A DNA stretch of 64,000 bases from Deltaproteobacteria bacterium (GCA_018433775.1 JAHDQN010000031.1:1-64000), one strand, 5' to 3'; counted from the stretch's first letter, positions 46,514 through 56,604 are shown. Translations and numbers: made by a program. Notes: generated by a model not told the origin, from the letters alone.

Positions 46514-47050
46514 TCAGAACGCGACGCCGACGCCTGCCAGGATCCCGCGCCGGGAGTGATACCCCAGACCGACGTTCAGGCCCTGGATGATATAGCGCAT
46601 GCCGAGCATCCAGGTGACGTTGTTGTCGCTTTCAGAGTCCACTTCAAAGAATTGATCCCCGGACCTCCCGATGAGCACGGTGTCCTGGCCGGAATAACCT
46701 ATGCCTCCCACGGCGAAGAGGGCGGGGATCATCTCGGCCCCGATGCTGACATACACCTCCTGCTCGTTGCCGTCATTGTATTCGATGAATTGGTCAAAGC
46801 CAGCAGGGGGAGAGAATACTGTGGCCGGGATATCCTCGTCCGTGTCGGCAACGCTCACCCCCAGGCCGAAGCTGACCGCCCCGCCTTCGGGATGCAGCCG
46901 GGAGAGAAAGATCCCCCCCATCTCGACACCGAGGCTGGGCTCGTCGATATCACCGCCGATTCCGTAGTTGACCATGACATACCCTTCCGCAGAGCAGAGG
47001 GTGGGAACGAGCACCAGAAGGACGGTCAGTGCGGTCAAAAGTCTCTTCAT
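46514..47050 (-). CDS. Outer-membrane beta-barrel protein
   Basis: 178 residues. A signal peptide (MKRLLTALTVLLVLVPTLCSAEG) is followed by alternating amphipathic strands, for example FGLGVSVADTDEDI, EVYVSIGAEMIPALFAVGGIGYSG and WMLGMRYIIQGLNVGLGYHSRRGILAGVGVAF. It ends in the aromatic Phe favoured for BAM recognition. First gene of the five-gene envelope operon running to lpoB. Confidence 0.75.
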   Translation of the reverse strand: MKRLLTALTVLLVLVPTLCSAEGYVMVNYGIGGDIDEPSLGVEMGGIFLSRLHPEGGAVSFGLGVSVADTDEDIPATVFSPPAGFDQFIEYNDGNEQEVYVSIGAEMIPALFAVGGIGYSGQDTVLIGRSGDQFFEVDSESDNNVTWMLGMRYIIQGLNVGLGYHSRRGILAGVGVAF

Positions 47051-47182
47051 ATCTTGACCCCCGGGAAATAGTTTCTATCATGTATTTTAAGCATACTACT
47101 TGCAGACTGGAGAAATCAAGAATTGACAGACTTTTTATTGTGTATGAATATGAAAATAATTTTAATTTAAAAGGATTGCAGT

Positions 47183-47455
47183 ATGTCGCGTAATGAGATG
47201 ACTGCTTCTTATCTCAAGGCCCTGGGTCATCCGGTGAGGCTCATGATCGCCCGGGAGCTCATCCACGGCCAGAAGTGTGTGGGGGAGGTGGAAAGCACCC
47301 TGAATATCCGCCAGGCCAATGCCTCTCAGCATCTCTCCATACTGAAAATAAACGGGATCGTCGACTGCATAAGGAAGGGGAACCTCAAATGCTACTTCCT
47401 CAAGGAGCCGAAAAAGATCGAACAGCTGCTTGATATCCTCGAGCGTTACCAATAG
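47183..47455 (+). CDS. ArsR-family winged-helix repressor
   Basis: 90 residues. DNA-recognition helix LNIRQANASQHLSILKINGIV and a beta-wing IRKGNLKCYFL. Three cysteines (C32, C62, C70) are present, but not the metal-binding CVC pair of classic ArsR: the region reads KCVGEVE. The gene lies 17 bp before trxB and is co-directional, so it probably autoregulates a thioredoxin operon and may sense a thiol, persulfide or oxidant state (inference). The upstream DNA is A/T-rich with AAAATAATTTT near 47153-47163, a possible operator. Confidence 0.85.
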   Translation: MSRNEMTASYLKALGHPVRLMIARELIHGQKCVGEVESTLNIRQANASQHLSILKINGIVDCIRKGNLKCYFLKEPKKIEQLLDILERYQ

Positions 47456-47472
47456 ATAGAAAGGACGCATAC

Positions 47473-48432
47473 ATGTACGACATCATCATCGTGGGCTCAG
47501 GGCCCGGGGGGCTGACCGCGGGGATTTATGCATCACGATCCAGGATGAAGACACTCATGCTCACCAGCCAGGTCAATCCAAGCCTGATCACGACCACGGA
47601 CATCGTAGAGAATTACCCCGGCTTTCCGGGAGGAATCTCCGGATACGAGCTCATCGAGCGCTTCACCAAGCAGGCCGGGATGTTCGGACTGGAGACTGTG
47701 GAGGACGACGTGGTTTCCCTTGAGCGTGCATCCCGCGACTCCAAGGATATCTGGCGGGTGAAAACCGGGAAGGGCTCATACGATGCGCTGGCCGTGATCC
47801 TTGCCACCGGAACCGGGTACGCACGCCTGAACGTCCCCGGCGAGAGCGAATACACAGGAAAAGGCGTATCATATTGTGCGACCTGTGACGGGCCGTTCTA
47901 CCGTGACGTCCCCGTGGCGGTTGTGGGCGGCGGAAACACGGCTGTCCAGGAGGCGCTCTTCCTCACCCGTTTTGCCTCCCGGGTCACCATCATTCACCGC
48001 CGCGACCGGCTTCGGGCATCCCGGATTCTCCAGGAAAGGGCGGCTGCGCACGAGAAGATCGACTTTGCCTGGAACTCGGTTGTGGAAGAAATCCTGGGCG
48101 AAACCCTGGTAAAGGCCGTAAGGATCTCCGATGTGGAAGACCCTTCGAAAAAAAGGACATTGGAGGTCGAAGGGGTGTTCGTCTTTACCGGGTATATCCC
48201 GAACACCGCGTTCGTCAGGGATGTGGTGGAATGCGATGAAAGCGGGTATGTTATTGTTGACGGTGAGATGAAGACTTCGGCGCCGGGAATATTCGCCTGC
48301 GGCGATTGCACGAGGAAGCTGCTCAGGCAGGTGATCACGGCCTGCGGAGACGGGGCCACGGCTGCATTCGCTGCAGAGCAGTATGTCCAGGATCTCAAAG
48401 GGAACGCCTACGGTGCCTGGGCGCTCTCCTGA
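47473..48432 (+). CDS. trxB: Thioredoxin reductase
   Basis: 319 residues. FAD motif VGSGPGGLTAGIYASR, redox CATCDG (C135, C138), NADPH motif VVGGGNTAVQEAL followed by HRRDRLRA, and the closing FACGDCTRKLLRQVITACGDGATAA. Normal low-molecular-weight bacterial type. Reduces the thioredoxin encoded next door; preceded by the ArsR-family gene. Confidence 0.95.
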   Translation: MYDIIIVGSGPGGLTAGIYASRSRMKTLMLTSQVNPSLITTTDIVENYPGFPGGISGYELIERFTKQAGMFGLETVEDDVVSLERASRDSKDIWRVKTGKGSYDALAVILATGTGYARLNVPGESEYTGKGVSYCATCDGPFYRDVPVAVVGGGNTAVQEALFLTRFASRVTIIHRRDRLRASRILQERAAAHEKIDFAWNSVVEEILGETLVKAVRISDVEDPSKKRTLEVEGVFVFTGYIPNTAFVRDVVECDESGYVIVDGEMKTSAPGIFACGDCTRKLLRQVITACGDGATAAFAAEQYVQDLKGNAYGAWALS

Positions 48433-48458
48433 GATCGCAAGAAAGAAAGGAGATAAAC

Positions 48459-48809
48459 ATGGCTGAGGGGACTTTCGTGGAAAATCCGGACTATCCCATC
48501 GAGCTCAATGACGACACGCTGGATCAGGCTATAAACAAATATCCGTTTCTTGTCGTGGACTGCTGGGCCGAGTGGTGCGGACCCTGCAGAATGCTGGGCC
48601 CGGTCATCGAGAGCCTGGCAAAGAAGCACCAGGGTGACATCGTCTTCGCCAAGATCGACGTGGACAAGAACAGAGAGACCGCCTCTCGGTACGGCATCCG
48701 CTCCATCCCCAACCTGCTGGTGTTCAAGGACGGCGTAAAGGCCGGAGACATCGTGGGCGCCATGCCTGAAGACAAGCTGCTGGAGCGGATCAACGCGCTC
48801 AGGGGATAA
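48459..48809 (+). CDS. trxA: Thioredoxin
   Basis: 116 residues from the ATG at 48459 (AAAGGAG upstream). Active site WAEWCGPCRM (C40, C43), cis-Pro segment SIPNLLVFKDG. General protein disulfide reductant, reduced by the adjacent TrxB. About ten extra N-terminal residues compared with the minimal 105-residue form. Confidence 0.95.
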   Translation: MAEGTFVENPDYPIELNDDTLDQAINKYPFLVVDCWAEWCGPCRMLGPVIESLAKKHQGDIVFAKIDVDKNRETASRYGIRSIPNLLVFKDGVKAGDIVGAMPEDKLLERINALRG

Positions 48810-48832
48810 AGACCCTGACGAGGCGCCTTGTT

Positions 48833-49285
48833 TTAGAAAATCTTTCTGCTGTCCATGAGGATGGTGACCGGGCCGTTATTGACGATGTGGACCTCCATGT
48901 CGGTTTGGAATCTGCCGGTCGCGACCTTGCCGTCGTGCAGTGCGGAAACCAGCTTCACCGTATCCTCAAACAACTCTGAAGCCCTGTCGGGCTGCTCTGC
49001 CGTGAAATAGGACGGGCGCTTTCCCCTTCGGGTATCGCCCAGGAGGGTGAACTGGGAGATGAGGAGGATCTCTCCCTTGATCTGCCCCACATCGAGATTC
49101 ATCACTCCCTGCTCATCGTCGAAGACCCTTAGACCGCAGATCTTCCGGGCAATGTAGTCCACATCGCGCTCGCCGTCACCCGTCTCGACGCCCACGAGGC
49201 AGCACAGCCCCTCCCCGATGCGCGATATCTCCTCTCCGCCTACCTTCACTGACGCCTGCTTCACCCGCTGGATCACTGCACGCAT
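48833..49285 (-). CDS. dtd: D-aminoacyl-tRNA deacylase
   Basis: 150 residues from the ATG at 49285, the family start MRAVIQRVKQASV. A longer TTG start at 49300 adds five residues. The two cross-subunit motifs are present: SQFTLLGDTRRGKRPSY and the Gly-Pro motif VNNGPVTILMDS. Removes D-amino acids mischarged to tRNA. Convergent with trxA. Confidence 0.95.
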   Translation of the reverse strand: MRAVIQRVKQASVKVGGEEISRIGEGLCCLVGVETGDGERDVDYIARKICGLRVFDDEQGVMNLDVGQIKGEILLISQFTLLGDTRRGKRPSYFTAEQPDRASELFEDTVKLVSALHDGKVATGRFQTDMEVHIVNNGPVTILMDSRKIF

Positions 49286-49436
49286 TCGCTGCTCCGTCAA
49301 ATTTTTACCGGGTATTCCGTTCTCTCCATCGTCACCCGGAACTTATCCCCGGAAATAAAAAAGTCTCTTGAGGCGGCATCGCTCACAGGCAGCCTCTGCC
49401 TGCTGCATATGCAAAAAGGCACCCTTTAGGCAATGC

Positions 49437-50822
49437 TCACCTGATGAGGGTCATATTCAGAATCATACCCTGCCGGTATATGCTGATCTCCATCCGTCTG
49501 CCGTTGACAGACTGGAGGAGCTGCTTGAACTCGGAAATACCGGCGATCTTCCTTCCGTTGATGGCGACGATCACGTCTCCCGGCCGCAGGCCGGTGCTGG
49601 AGGCGGGGGAGTTGCTCTCGACGCCCGCCACGACCACTCCATCGACGTTGTTGGGCACCTCCAGGGATTCGCGCAGTGGAGGGCTCAATTCAGCGATCCT
49701 GGCCCCTTCGAGAAACCGGTTGTCCTCCACCAGATACGTATCCCGGGGAACCTCGGCCTCCGAGAGGTCTCCGATGGTGACGGTCACGCTCTTTCTGCTC
49801 CCGTTCCTGATGACGGTGACCGGCACCTTTGTTCCCGGGGCGATCTCCGAGACGAGAAACTGCAGGGCCGATGGGTCGTTCACCTCTTTGCCGTTGATGG
49901 AAACCACCACATCTCCCTGCCTGATCCCGGCCTCTGCAGCGGGAGAGCCCTTGATGACATCCGCGATGAGCACCCCCCGCGGGGTCTTAAGCTCCATTGC
50001 CTCGGCGATCTCAGGCGTGATCTCCTGCACCGTTACCCCCAGCCACCCCCTGACGACCCTCCCGTACTTCCGGAGGCTTTCGACGATATCCATCACGAGG
50101 TCGACCGGGATGGCAAACCCGATCCCTATGTTGCCGCCTGTCTGGGAGAGGATCGCTGTATTGATTCCGATGAGCTCGCCATCCATGTTGACCAGGGCGC
50201 CCCCTGAATTGCCGGGATTGATGGGTGCATCGGTCTGAATGAAATTCTCATACTCCGTAATGCCCAGGCCCGAGCGCCCCAGGGCGCTGATGATCCCGTG
50301 CGTGACCGTGCCTGCAAGGCCGTACGGGTTGCCCAGTGCGAGAACATAACTGCCGATCCGCAGATTCGACGATTTCCCGATCTTGATCACCGGGAGATCC
50401 TTCGCATCGATCTTGATGACGGCAACATCGCTCTTGGGATCATTGCCGATGATCTTTGCCGTGAACACCCGCTCGTCGGAAAGACGGACCTCGACCTCGT
50501 CCGCCCCGCTGACCACATGGTTGCTGGTGACGATGTACCCGTCCCCGGACACGATAACACCTGACCCCAGGGCCTGTTGCACCCGCTCCCTGGGGATACC
50601 GTCGCCGAAGAAGTCCCGGAAAAAGGGATCGGAAAACAGCGGAGAGCGGTTGACTGTTACCTTCTTTACCGAGGAGATATTCACGACCGAGGGCAGGACC
50701 TGCTCGGCCACCTCCTCGATCCAGTTCCGTTCCAAGGGTTGCGATCCTTGTGCATGAGCCGCCAAGGGAATCAGAAAAAGGGTGACGATCGCCGCCGATA
50801 CAGACCTTATCGTCATGCGCAT
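49437..50822 (-). CDS. DegP/HtrA-type periplasmic serine protease
   Basis: 461 residues with a signal peptide ending at AHA/QGS. Trypsin-like domain with catalytic His (TSNHVV), Asp (SDVAVIKID) and Ser (INPGNSGGALVN), then two PDZ domains (GWLGVTVQEITPEIAEAM; GVVVAGVESNSPASSTGLRPGD). Envelope quality-control protease. Symbol withheld because DegP, DegQ and MucD-type enzymes cannot be separated here. Divergent from the methyltransferase gene. Confidence 0.92.
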   Translation of the reverse strand: MRMTIRSVSAAIVTLFLIPLAAHAQGSQPLERNWIEEVAEQVLPSVVNISSVKKVTVNRSPLFSDPFFRDFFGDGIPRERVQQALGSGVIVSGDGYIVTSNHVVSGADEVEVRLSDERVFTAKIIGNDPKSDVAVIKIDAKDLPVIKIGKSSNLRIGSYVLALGNPYGLAGTVTHGIISALGRSGLGITEYENFIQTDAPINPGNSGGALVNMDGELIGINTAILSQTGGNIGIGFAIPVDLVMDIVESLRKYGRVVRGWLGVTVQEITPEIAEAMELKTPRGVLIADVIKGSPAAEAGIRQGDVVVSINGKEVNDPSALQFLVSEIAPGTKVPVTVIRNGSRKSVTVTIGDLSEAEVPRDTYLVEDNRFLEGARIAELSPPLRESLEVPNNVDGVVVAGVESNSPASSTGLRPGDVIVAINGRKIAGISEFKQLLQSVNGRRMEISIYRQGMILNMTLIR

Positions 50823-50915
50823 ACGGGTATCACCTCACCTTTCCTCCTCATGCAATTACCTTATAACAAATCCGCAACCTTACTCAAGTTGATCCTGTAC
50901 ACTGACCAGGATTTC

Positions 50916-51905
50916 ATGTATAGATTCGACCCCATGGCAATCCACGACGGCCCGAAATCAGGAGAAGGCTCCGTAACATCCTCCCGCGGCGCCGATGGTG
51001 CGGCGAGGTTGAGCACCACAGCGGATTATCACCGGTTCACCCCCGTCGATCTGATGAGCGAATTCACCATCTGCGAGTCGTTTTCAGGTCCTGGCTCCCC
51101 CTATGGCATCATCCTGGAAAAACCGTCGAGCTATGGTGCCATGGTGGGCGATTTTCTCGTGCGTATGGGCCTACTGAAAGACCGGGCAACCGTCTGCGAG
51201 GTGGGAGGGGGATATGGGAGTCTCATGCATGGGCTGCTCGGCAGCCATGAGAACCGGATCGAGCGGGTGTACATGATCGATCTCTCCTTAAGCCTCCTCA
51301 AGAGGCAGCGTGACCGGCTCAGCCCATGGAAGTCCCGCATCACCTCCATACGGGGAGACATCCACGAGCTCCTTGGGGCCGTTGCCGGGGTCGACCTCTT
51401 CATCGTCAATGAGGTCATGGGGGACCTTGACACCCTCACCGGGATCGATCCCTCGCATATGCCTCCCGAGGCGGAAGAGCTTATCAGGGCCTATGACCTG
51501 GATATCCCGGCAGTGCCCTTCAACCTCAACATCGGGGCTATCAGGCTCGTGGAGGCCCTCTGCCGCACCGGTATTCCGGCGCTGCTCACCGAGCACTCCT
51601 CTGACCCCGTCATTCCGGACGACATGGCATATCTCGCGCGAGACCTTGACCTCGACGCCTACCCCCGCGAGATAAAACTCTTTCGGCACAGCGAGTATAC
51701 GATCAGGTTCTCACACCTGGTGAAGGTCGCCCGGGCTCATGGCAGAACAGCCAGGACCGGGGCCCTGCTCGACCTCATCCCGGTGAGAAAGGGAAAGAAC
51801 CTGGAGACGATATTCAGGCTGCGCGCCTGTGACACTGAGGACCACGAGATCATCTACGAGCTCCTGGACCACATCCGTGAGTACCGCTGGCTCGTAATCT
51901 CCTGA
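50916..51905 (+). CDS. SAM-dependent methyltransferase-like protein
   Basis: About 329 residues from the ATG at 50916 (AGGA upstream); 50850 is an alternative start and codons before that lie antisense to the protease gene. A Rossmann-type SAM motif, ATVCEVGGGYGSLMHGLL, is followed by the acidic YMIDLSLSLLKRQRDRL. This resembles methyltransferases often annotated as putative sugar O-methyltransferase, but the substrate is not evident. It ends 159 bp before the convergent AMMECR1 gene. Confidence 0.7.
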   Translation: MYRFDPMAIHDGPKSGEGSVTSSRGADGAARLSTTADYHRFTPVDLMSEFTICESFSGPGSPYGIILEKPSSYGAMVGDFLVRMGLLKDRATVCEVGGGYGSLMHGLLGSHENRIERVYMIDLSLSLLKRQRDRLSPWKSRITSIRGDIHELLGAVAGVDLFIVNEVMGDLDTLTGIDPSHMPPEAEELIRAYDLDIPAVPFNLNIGAIRLVEALCRTGIPALLTEHSSDPVIPDDMAYLARDLDLDAYPREIKLFRHSEYTIRFSHLVKVARAHGRTARTGALLDLIPVRKGKNLETIFRLRACDTEDHEIIYELLDHIREYRWLVIS

Positions 51906-52064
51906 TCGGACGCCCATTAGATAGAAACGTACTGCTTAAAAAACCCCCGACTCTAAAGAGGGCGTGCGGAGAGACCCGCCCTTGGAACTACCTGATGAGA
52001 TTACCCGTTCTCCGGAACCATCCCCTCAGAGGTCCTGCCCTCCGCAGCCTTGGCGGCATGAAGG

Positions 52065-52643
52065 CTATTTCTCTCCGAAGTACTGGACCTGGTAGGTGAG
52101 GACCTCGACCCCGGCTTTACGCCACGCATGCGCGGACAGTCCTGCCTTGAGACAGAGCTGACAGAGGAACTCCTCTTTGTCGGGGAGCTGCTCCCACACT
52201 TGGGGCAGAAAGGTGGCCGTGGCGAACCCTTGGCGGATAATAACCCCGTCGATCCCGGGCCTGAGCCTTTCCATGAGGTCTTGGGAGTCCGTATACTCGA
52301 GCACTGCAGGTTCGGTGAGCACACTCACCTCGATGTCGATCTCGCCAAGCTCAGAGGGCTTCAGCGGGCTGAACCGGGGATCGCGGAACGCAGCATTGAT
52401 CGCGTTTTGCCTCACTGCTTCGACTACCGGCTCGCGGGCATCGAGAAAGCCGATGCACCCCCTGAGCTGCCCCTTCTTGTGCAGGGTGACGAACACCCCG
52501 CGCTTCATGTTCAGGGCGTTGTCTTTGAGGATCTCCATCGTGTCATCCTGCCCGGCCGGCGAGGTCCCCAGATAATCCGCCAGGGTCTTCCTCGCCAGCT
52601 TCACCAGCGCCTGCCCCTGTTCTTCGCTGATCTTTCTTTCCAT
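52065..52643 (-). CDS. AMMECR1-domain protein (AmmeMemoRadiSam protein A)
   Basis: 192 residues, start with GGGAGG upstream. AMMECR1 signature LRGCIGFLDAREPVVEAVRQNAINAAFRDPRFSPL and EIDIEVSVLTEP. In many bacteria it is encoded with a Memo-like protein and a radical SAM enzyme (AmmeMemoRadiSam system). Neither partner is visible here, so it stands alone. Biochemical role unknown. The HD/OB nuclease gene lies 51 bp upstream. Confidence 0.9.
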   Translation of the reverse strand: MERKISEEQGQALVKLARKTLADYLGTSPAGQDDTMEILKDNALNMKRGVFVTLHKKGQLRGCIGFLDAREPVVEAVRQNAINAAFRDPRFSPLKPSELGEIDIEVSVLTEPAVLEYTDSQDLMERLRPGIDGVIIRQGFATATFLPQVWEQLPDKEEFLCQLCLKAGLSAHAWRKAGVEVLTYQVQYFGEK

Positions 52644-52694
52644 GATCCACCTCCCGTTCATCCTCAAAGGGCCGTCCTTATCAGGGCAGCCGGT

Positions 52695-53666
52695 TCACTC
52701 GCTCTCCTCATATACGCGGGTATACAGAAAACGGTTGTAGATGCTCGAAAAAGAGCTGAATTCCTCTTCCTCGGGCGTGGCTTCGATGATGGAAGAAAAT
52801 CCCGTGATCTTGGCGTCGAGATCGTCGAGCATATGGAGCAGGAGTGCTTCGCGCGTCATGGGCAGCTTGGGCGAACCGAATTCCAGCTGCCCGTGATGGC
52901 CGAGAATCATGTGGAGCAGCTGGAGCCTCAGCTCGTCCGGGAACCCCGGAATCCGGGAAATGGCCTGGTCCGCCATGTTGGCGGAGAGGTAAATGTGGCC
53001 GATGAGCCGGCCCATGGGGGTCATGTCGATGAAGCGGTTGAAGGAGTATTCATAGATCTTCCCGACATCGTGCAGCAGGGCTCCTGCCACAAGAAGGTCC
53101 CGGTTTATGCCCAGGTGCTGGTAGAGAGGGAAAATGCATTGGATAAGCCTGAGAATGGACAGGGTGTGCTCCAGCAGGCCGCCGATATAGTTGTGATGAA
53201 TCCCCTTTGCCGCAGGCGCTTTGTGAAATGCCTCTTTGACTCCCTCGCAGGCAAAGATCTCATCGATGAGACGCCGTAGGTGCACACTCCTGATCCCGGC
53301 CACGTGGGTGTCGAGCTCCGCCGCCATGGCAGGGATGTCGCGGCTGGTGGTGGCGATCAGCGTGCTCAGATCGACCTTGTCCTCGTCCAGCTTCATGACC
53401 TTCTCGACCTTGATCTGAAGCCTTCCGTCATAGGACTCCACGATTCCCCTGACCCCCACTACATCTCCCTGGCAGATGTCCGATATCTGCTGGCGGGCAT
53501 CCTCCCAGAGAAACCCCGTGATGTCGCCGCTCTTGTCGGTGAGCAGGAGCTTTGCATACGGCTTGCCGTTGCGCGCCGTCAGGAGCCTGCACTGCGAGAT
53601 CAAGAAAACCGCCCGTATGGAATCACCGTCACGGCAGTCCGTGACAAACTGGCCCTTCGGTATCAT
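52695..53666 (-). CDS. OB-fold/HD-domain 3'-5' exoribonuclease, YhaM-like
   Basis: 323 residues from the ATG at 53666 (GAGGAGG upstream). N-terminal OB fold (GKPYAKLLLTDKSGDITGFLWEDA) and HD metal site (LLEHTLSILRL; GALLHDVGKIYEY; ILGHHG). YhaM-type enzymes trim RNA or single-stranded DNA from the 3' end. The domain order and length match that family. An extended -10 promoter lies immediately upstream. Confidence 0.88.
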   Translation of the reverse strand: MIPKGQFVTDCRDGDSIRAVFLISQCRLLTARNGKPYAKLLLTDKSGDITGFLWEDARQQISDICQGDVVGVRGIVESYDGRLQIKVEKVMKLDEDKVDLSTLIATTSRDIPAMAAELDTHVAGIRSVHLRRLIDEIFACEGVKEAFHKAPAAKGIHHNYIGGLLEHTLSILRLIQCIFPLYQHLGINRDLLVAGALLHDVGKIYEYSFNRFIDMTPMGRLIGHIYLSANMADQAISRIPGFPDELRLQLLHMILGHHGQLEFGSPKLPMTREALLLHMLDDLDAKITGFSSIIEATPEEEEFSSFSSIYNRFLYTRVYEESE

Positions 53667-53686
53667 ATATCCTCCTCTATACACAC

Positions 53687-53695
53687 ATTTTATCA
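53687..53695 (-). promoter_or_regulatory. Extended -10 promoter for the YhaM-like gene
   Basis: Minus-strand TGA-TAAAAT is an extended -10 (5/6 core). The corresponding -35 is weak. It gives a short leader of roughly 14 bases. Confidence 0.45.
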
Positions 53696-53885
53696 CAGCT
53701 TGGAGGATATCTGCAGGAGGAAAAAGACAGAAAAGGCAGACTCAAGCGCACTGTCCCGGGGAAAGGCAGGCTGTACGCCCGTCTGCGGGAAGCGCCAGAC
53801 AGCGTCTTCCTGCCGGGCGCAGCCGTTTCCCTTCTGACGTCAGGGTTGAGATTTGACCTTACTACTGATTCTCAGGCGCGAAGGA

Positions 53886-55196
53886 TCAGAGAATGTATCG
53901 GCTCAAGTCTTCTTTCTGCATGATGGGCCCGAGCCGCTCGTTCACGTAATCCGCATTTATCTCGATGGTGCCCGAGAGATCGGCGCCCTCATAGGAGATA
54001 TCTTCCAGGAGTTTCTCCAGGACCGTATGGAGCCTCCTGGCGCCGATGTTCTCCGTGTGATCGTTGATGTACTGGGCGATCCGGGCGATCTCCTGGATCG
54101 CATCGTCTCTGACCCTCAGATCGATCCCCTCGGTGGCGAGCAGGGCCTGGTATTGTTTGATCAGGGCGTTCTTGGGCTCAACCAGGATCCGAACGAAGTC
54201 TTCTCTGGTCAGCGGATTGAGCTCCTCCCGGATGGGGAACCTCCCCTGCAGCTCGGGGATGAGGTCGGACGGCTTGCTCACGTGGAAGGCGCCGGAACCG
54301 ATGAAGAGAATGTGGTCGGTCCTGACCGGGCCGAACTTGGTATTGACCGTGGTCCCCTCCACGATGGGCAGGAGGTCGCGCTGCACGCCCTCGCGCGATA
54401 CGTCGGGGCCGTGGGCGGATTCCCTGCCCGCGATCTTGTCGAGCTCGTCCACAAAGACGATGCCCGTGTTTTCGACGCGGCGCCTGGCCTCCTCGGTGAC
54501 CTTGTCCATGTCGATCAGGCGGGAAACCTCCCGTGACGCGAGAAACTCGAGCGCATCCTTGACGCTCATCTTCCTGCGCCGGGTTTTCTTGGGCAGGAAG
54601 CTTGAGAACATCTCCTTGAAATCGATGCCCATCTCCTCCAAGCCCTGGCCGGAGAAGATCTCGATGGTGGGCATGGATGTCTCCCGGGCCTCGACCTCGA
54701 TGATGCGGTCGTTGAGCAGGCCTTCCTTGAGCATGGTGCGGAGCTTTTCCCTGCTGTCCGCGTGTACCTGGGCATCCTTCTGGACCGGGAGCAGATAATC
54801 GAGCACGCGCTCCTGGGCGATGTCACGGGCCTTGGCCTTGACCTTCTCGCTCTCCTCGCGCTGCACCATCTGTACGGCGATGCGCATGAGGTCGCGGATA
54901 ATGGACTCCACGTCCCTGCCCACATACCCCACCTCGGTGAATTTGGAGGCCTCGACCTTGATGAAGGGGGCATCCGCGAGCCTGGCCAGCCTCCTGGCGA
55001 TCTCGGTCTTGCCCACGCCGGTGGGGCCGATGAGGATGATGTTCTTGGGATAGATGTCCTCCCGCATGTCCTCAGCCACCCGCTGGCGCCGCCAGCGGTT
55101 TCTCAGCGCGATGGCCACCGCCTTTTTGGCCTTGTCCTGGCCCACGATATACTTGTCCAGCTCGGCTACGATCTGTTTGGGTGTGAGATCGTTCAT
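53886..55196 (-). CDS. hslU: ATP-dependent protease ATPase subunit HslU
   Basis: 436 residues. AAA+ unfoldase: Walker [18 protein letters not shown], Walker [12 protein letters not shown], pore motif GYVGRD and the C-terminal EDLSRYIL that docks into HslV. Feeds substrates to the HslV chamber. The start overlaps the hslV stop. Third gene of xerC-hslV-hslU. Confidence 0.97.
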   Translation of the reverse strand: MNDLTPKQIVAELDKYIVGQDKAKKAVAIALRNRWRRQRVAEDMREDIYPKNIILIGPTGVGKTEIARRLARLADAPFIKVEASKFTEVGYVGRDVESIIRDLMRIAVQMVQREESEKVKAKARDIAQERVLDYLLPVQKDAQVHADSREKLRTMLKEGLLNDRIIEVEARETSMPTIEIFSGQGLEEMGIDFKEMFSSFLPKKTRRRKMSVKDALEFLASREVSRLIDMDKVTEEARRRVENTGIVFVDELDKIAGRESAHGPDVSREGVQRDLLPIVEGTTVNTKFGPVRTDHILFIGSGAFHVSKPSDLIPELQGRFPIREELNPLTREDFVRILVEPKNALIKQYQALLATEGIDLRVRDDAIQEIARIAQYINDHTENIGARRLHTVLEKLLEDISYEGADLSGTIEINADYVNERLGPIMQKEDLSRYIL

Positions 55197-55726
55197 GAGA
55201 GCTCCTCGAAAACCAGGCTCTTGTTTGTGTAGATGCAGATGTCGGAGGCGATGTCCATGGCCTTTTCCGCGATTTCCCGCGCGGAAAAATCCGTGAAGCG
55301 TAGCAGCGCCTTGGCTGCAGCCACCGCATACTGGCCGCCCGAGCCGATGCCGCAGATGTCGTCGTCGGGCTCAACCACGTCCCCGCTGCCTGAGAGCAGA
55401 AAGGTCTTTTCGGCGTCGGCAACGATCATCAAGGCCTCGAGCCGCCTGAGGATGCGGTCGGTTCTCCAGTCCTTGCCCATTTCCACCGCTGCTCGGGTGA
55501 GATTGCCCCGGTACTCCCTGAGCTTGGCCTCGAAACGCTCGAAGAGCGTGAATGCATCGGAGGTTGACCCGGCAAACCCCACCAGCACCTTGTCTTCATA
55601 GATCGTCCTCACCTTGCGGGCATTGGCCTTCAGGACAACGTTGTTCATAGTCACCTGGCCGTCTCCAGCCAACACCACGTTCGTGCCCCTGCGCACGCAG
55701 AGCACGGTTGTTCCTCTCATTTCCAT
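55193..55726 (-). CDS. hslV: ATP-dependent protease peptidase subunit HslV
   Basis: 177 residues. N-terminal-nucleophile hydrolase. After removal of the leader MEMRG the catalytic Thr of TTVLCVRRG is exposed. [31 protein letters not shown] and [13 protein letters not shown] are typical. Overlaps both xerC (upstream) and hslU (downstream). An ATG at 55720 is an alternative start, but AAAGGAGG fits 55726. Confidence 0.96.
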   Translation of the reverse strand: MEMRGTTVLCVRRGTNVVLAGDGQVTMNNVVLKANARKVRTIYEDKVLVGFAGSTSDAFTLFERFEAKLREYRGNLTRAAVEMGKDWRTDRILRRLEALMIVADAEKTFLLSGSGDVVEPDDDICGIGSGGQYAVAAAKALLRFTDFSAREIAEKAMDIASDICIYTNKSLVFEELS

Positions 55727-56604
55727 TCATCCTCCTTTGCCTTCGGATGAGCCTTATCATATACATCCATGAGTTTGTCCAGAGTTAAGTGAGTATACCG
55801 CTGGGTGGTGGAAAGGCTTGCATGACCGAGCATCTCCTGGATGGCGCGCAAGTCGGCGCCGGCATCGAGCATGTGGGTGGCAAAGGTGTGGCGGATGACG
55901 TGGGGGCTCACACGCCGGCTCACAGCCGCTCTCCTCGACCACTGATCCACGGTGCGGCGAATGCTCCTCGAACCGAGCCTCGTGCCCCTCTTGTTGAGGA
56001 AGAGGGGCTGGCTGCTGTACAGTGGGTCGTCTATCCCCCTGCATTTCAGATATTCGAAGACAGCCGACAAGGCCCTCTTTCCGATCGGGACCTTCCGCTG
56101 TTTCGAACCCTTCCCCGTAACCAGGATGAAACCCGAATCGCTGTCGATGTCCCGGCAGTCCATAGCCTCCATCTCGGATACCCTGATGCCTGTGGAGTAG
56201 AATAGCTCCAAAATTGCCCGGTCCCTGAGATCGGGGGTGCCGTCGATGAGGTCTGCAATCTCTTCCGGACTCAAATTTTTCGGCAGGGTCTCCTGTTTTT
56301 TCAGGGAGCGCACATGGGCAAACGGATTCACGGCCAGGCCGGTTCTGGCCATGGCGAAGTCGAAAAAGCCTTTTATGGAGCTGAGCTTCCGGTTGATGCT
56401 TGAACGGCTGTACCGGGTGTGGAGCCTGAGCATGTAGGACCTCACAGTCAGCCGGTCGGGAATCTGGATCGAGCGGCTGTCGAGAAACGAAAGCAGATCC
56501 CGGATATCGTTCACATATGCCCGGTAGGTCTCCGGAGACAGTCCTTTCTGGTCCAGGAGAAAGAGCTGGTATTGATTCAGGAGGGCATGGAGGTCGATTT
56601 TCAT
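55717..56604 (-). CDS. xerC: Tyrosine recombinase XerC
   Basis: 295 residues. Resolves chromosome dimers at dif with XerD. Core-binding N-terminus, then catalytic residues Arg (YSTGIRVSE), Lys ([11 protein letters not shown]), HxxR ([15 protein letters not shown]), His (LGHASLS) and Tyr (TTQRYTHL). Its chromosomal location next to hslV-hslU is the same as in Firmicutes codV-clpQY, arguing for the housekeeping enzyme, not a phage integrase. Confidence 0.9.
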   Translation of the reverse strand: MKIDLHALLNQYQLFLLDQKGLSPETYRAYVNDIRDLLSFLDSRSIQIPDRLTVRSYMLRLHTRYSRSSINRKLSSIKGFFDFAMARTGLAVNPFAHVRSLKKQETLPKNLSPEEIADLIDGTPDLRDRAILELFYSTGIRVSEMEAMDCRDIDSDSGFILVTGKGSKQRKVPIGKRALSAVFEYLKCRGIDDPLYSSQPLFLNKRGTRLGSRSIRRTVDQWSRRAAVSRRVSPHVIRHTFATHMLDAGADLRAIQEMLGHASLSTTQRYTHLTLDKLMDVYDKAHPKAKEDEWK

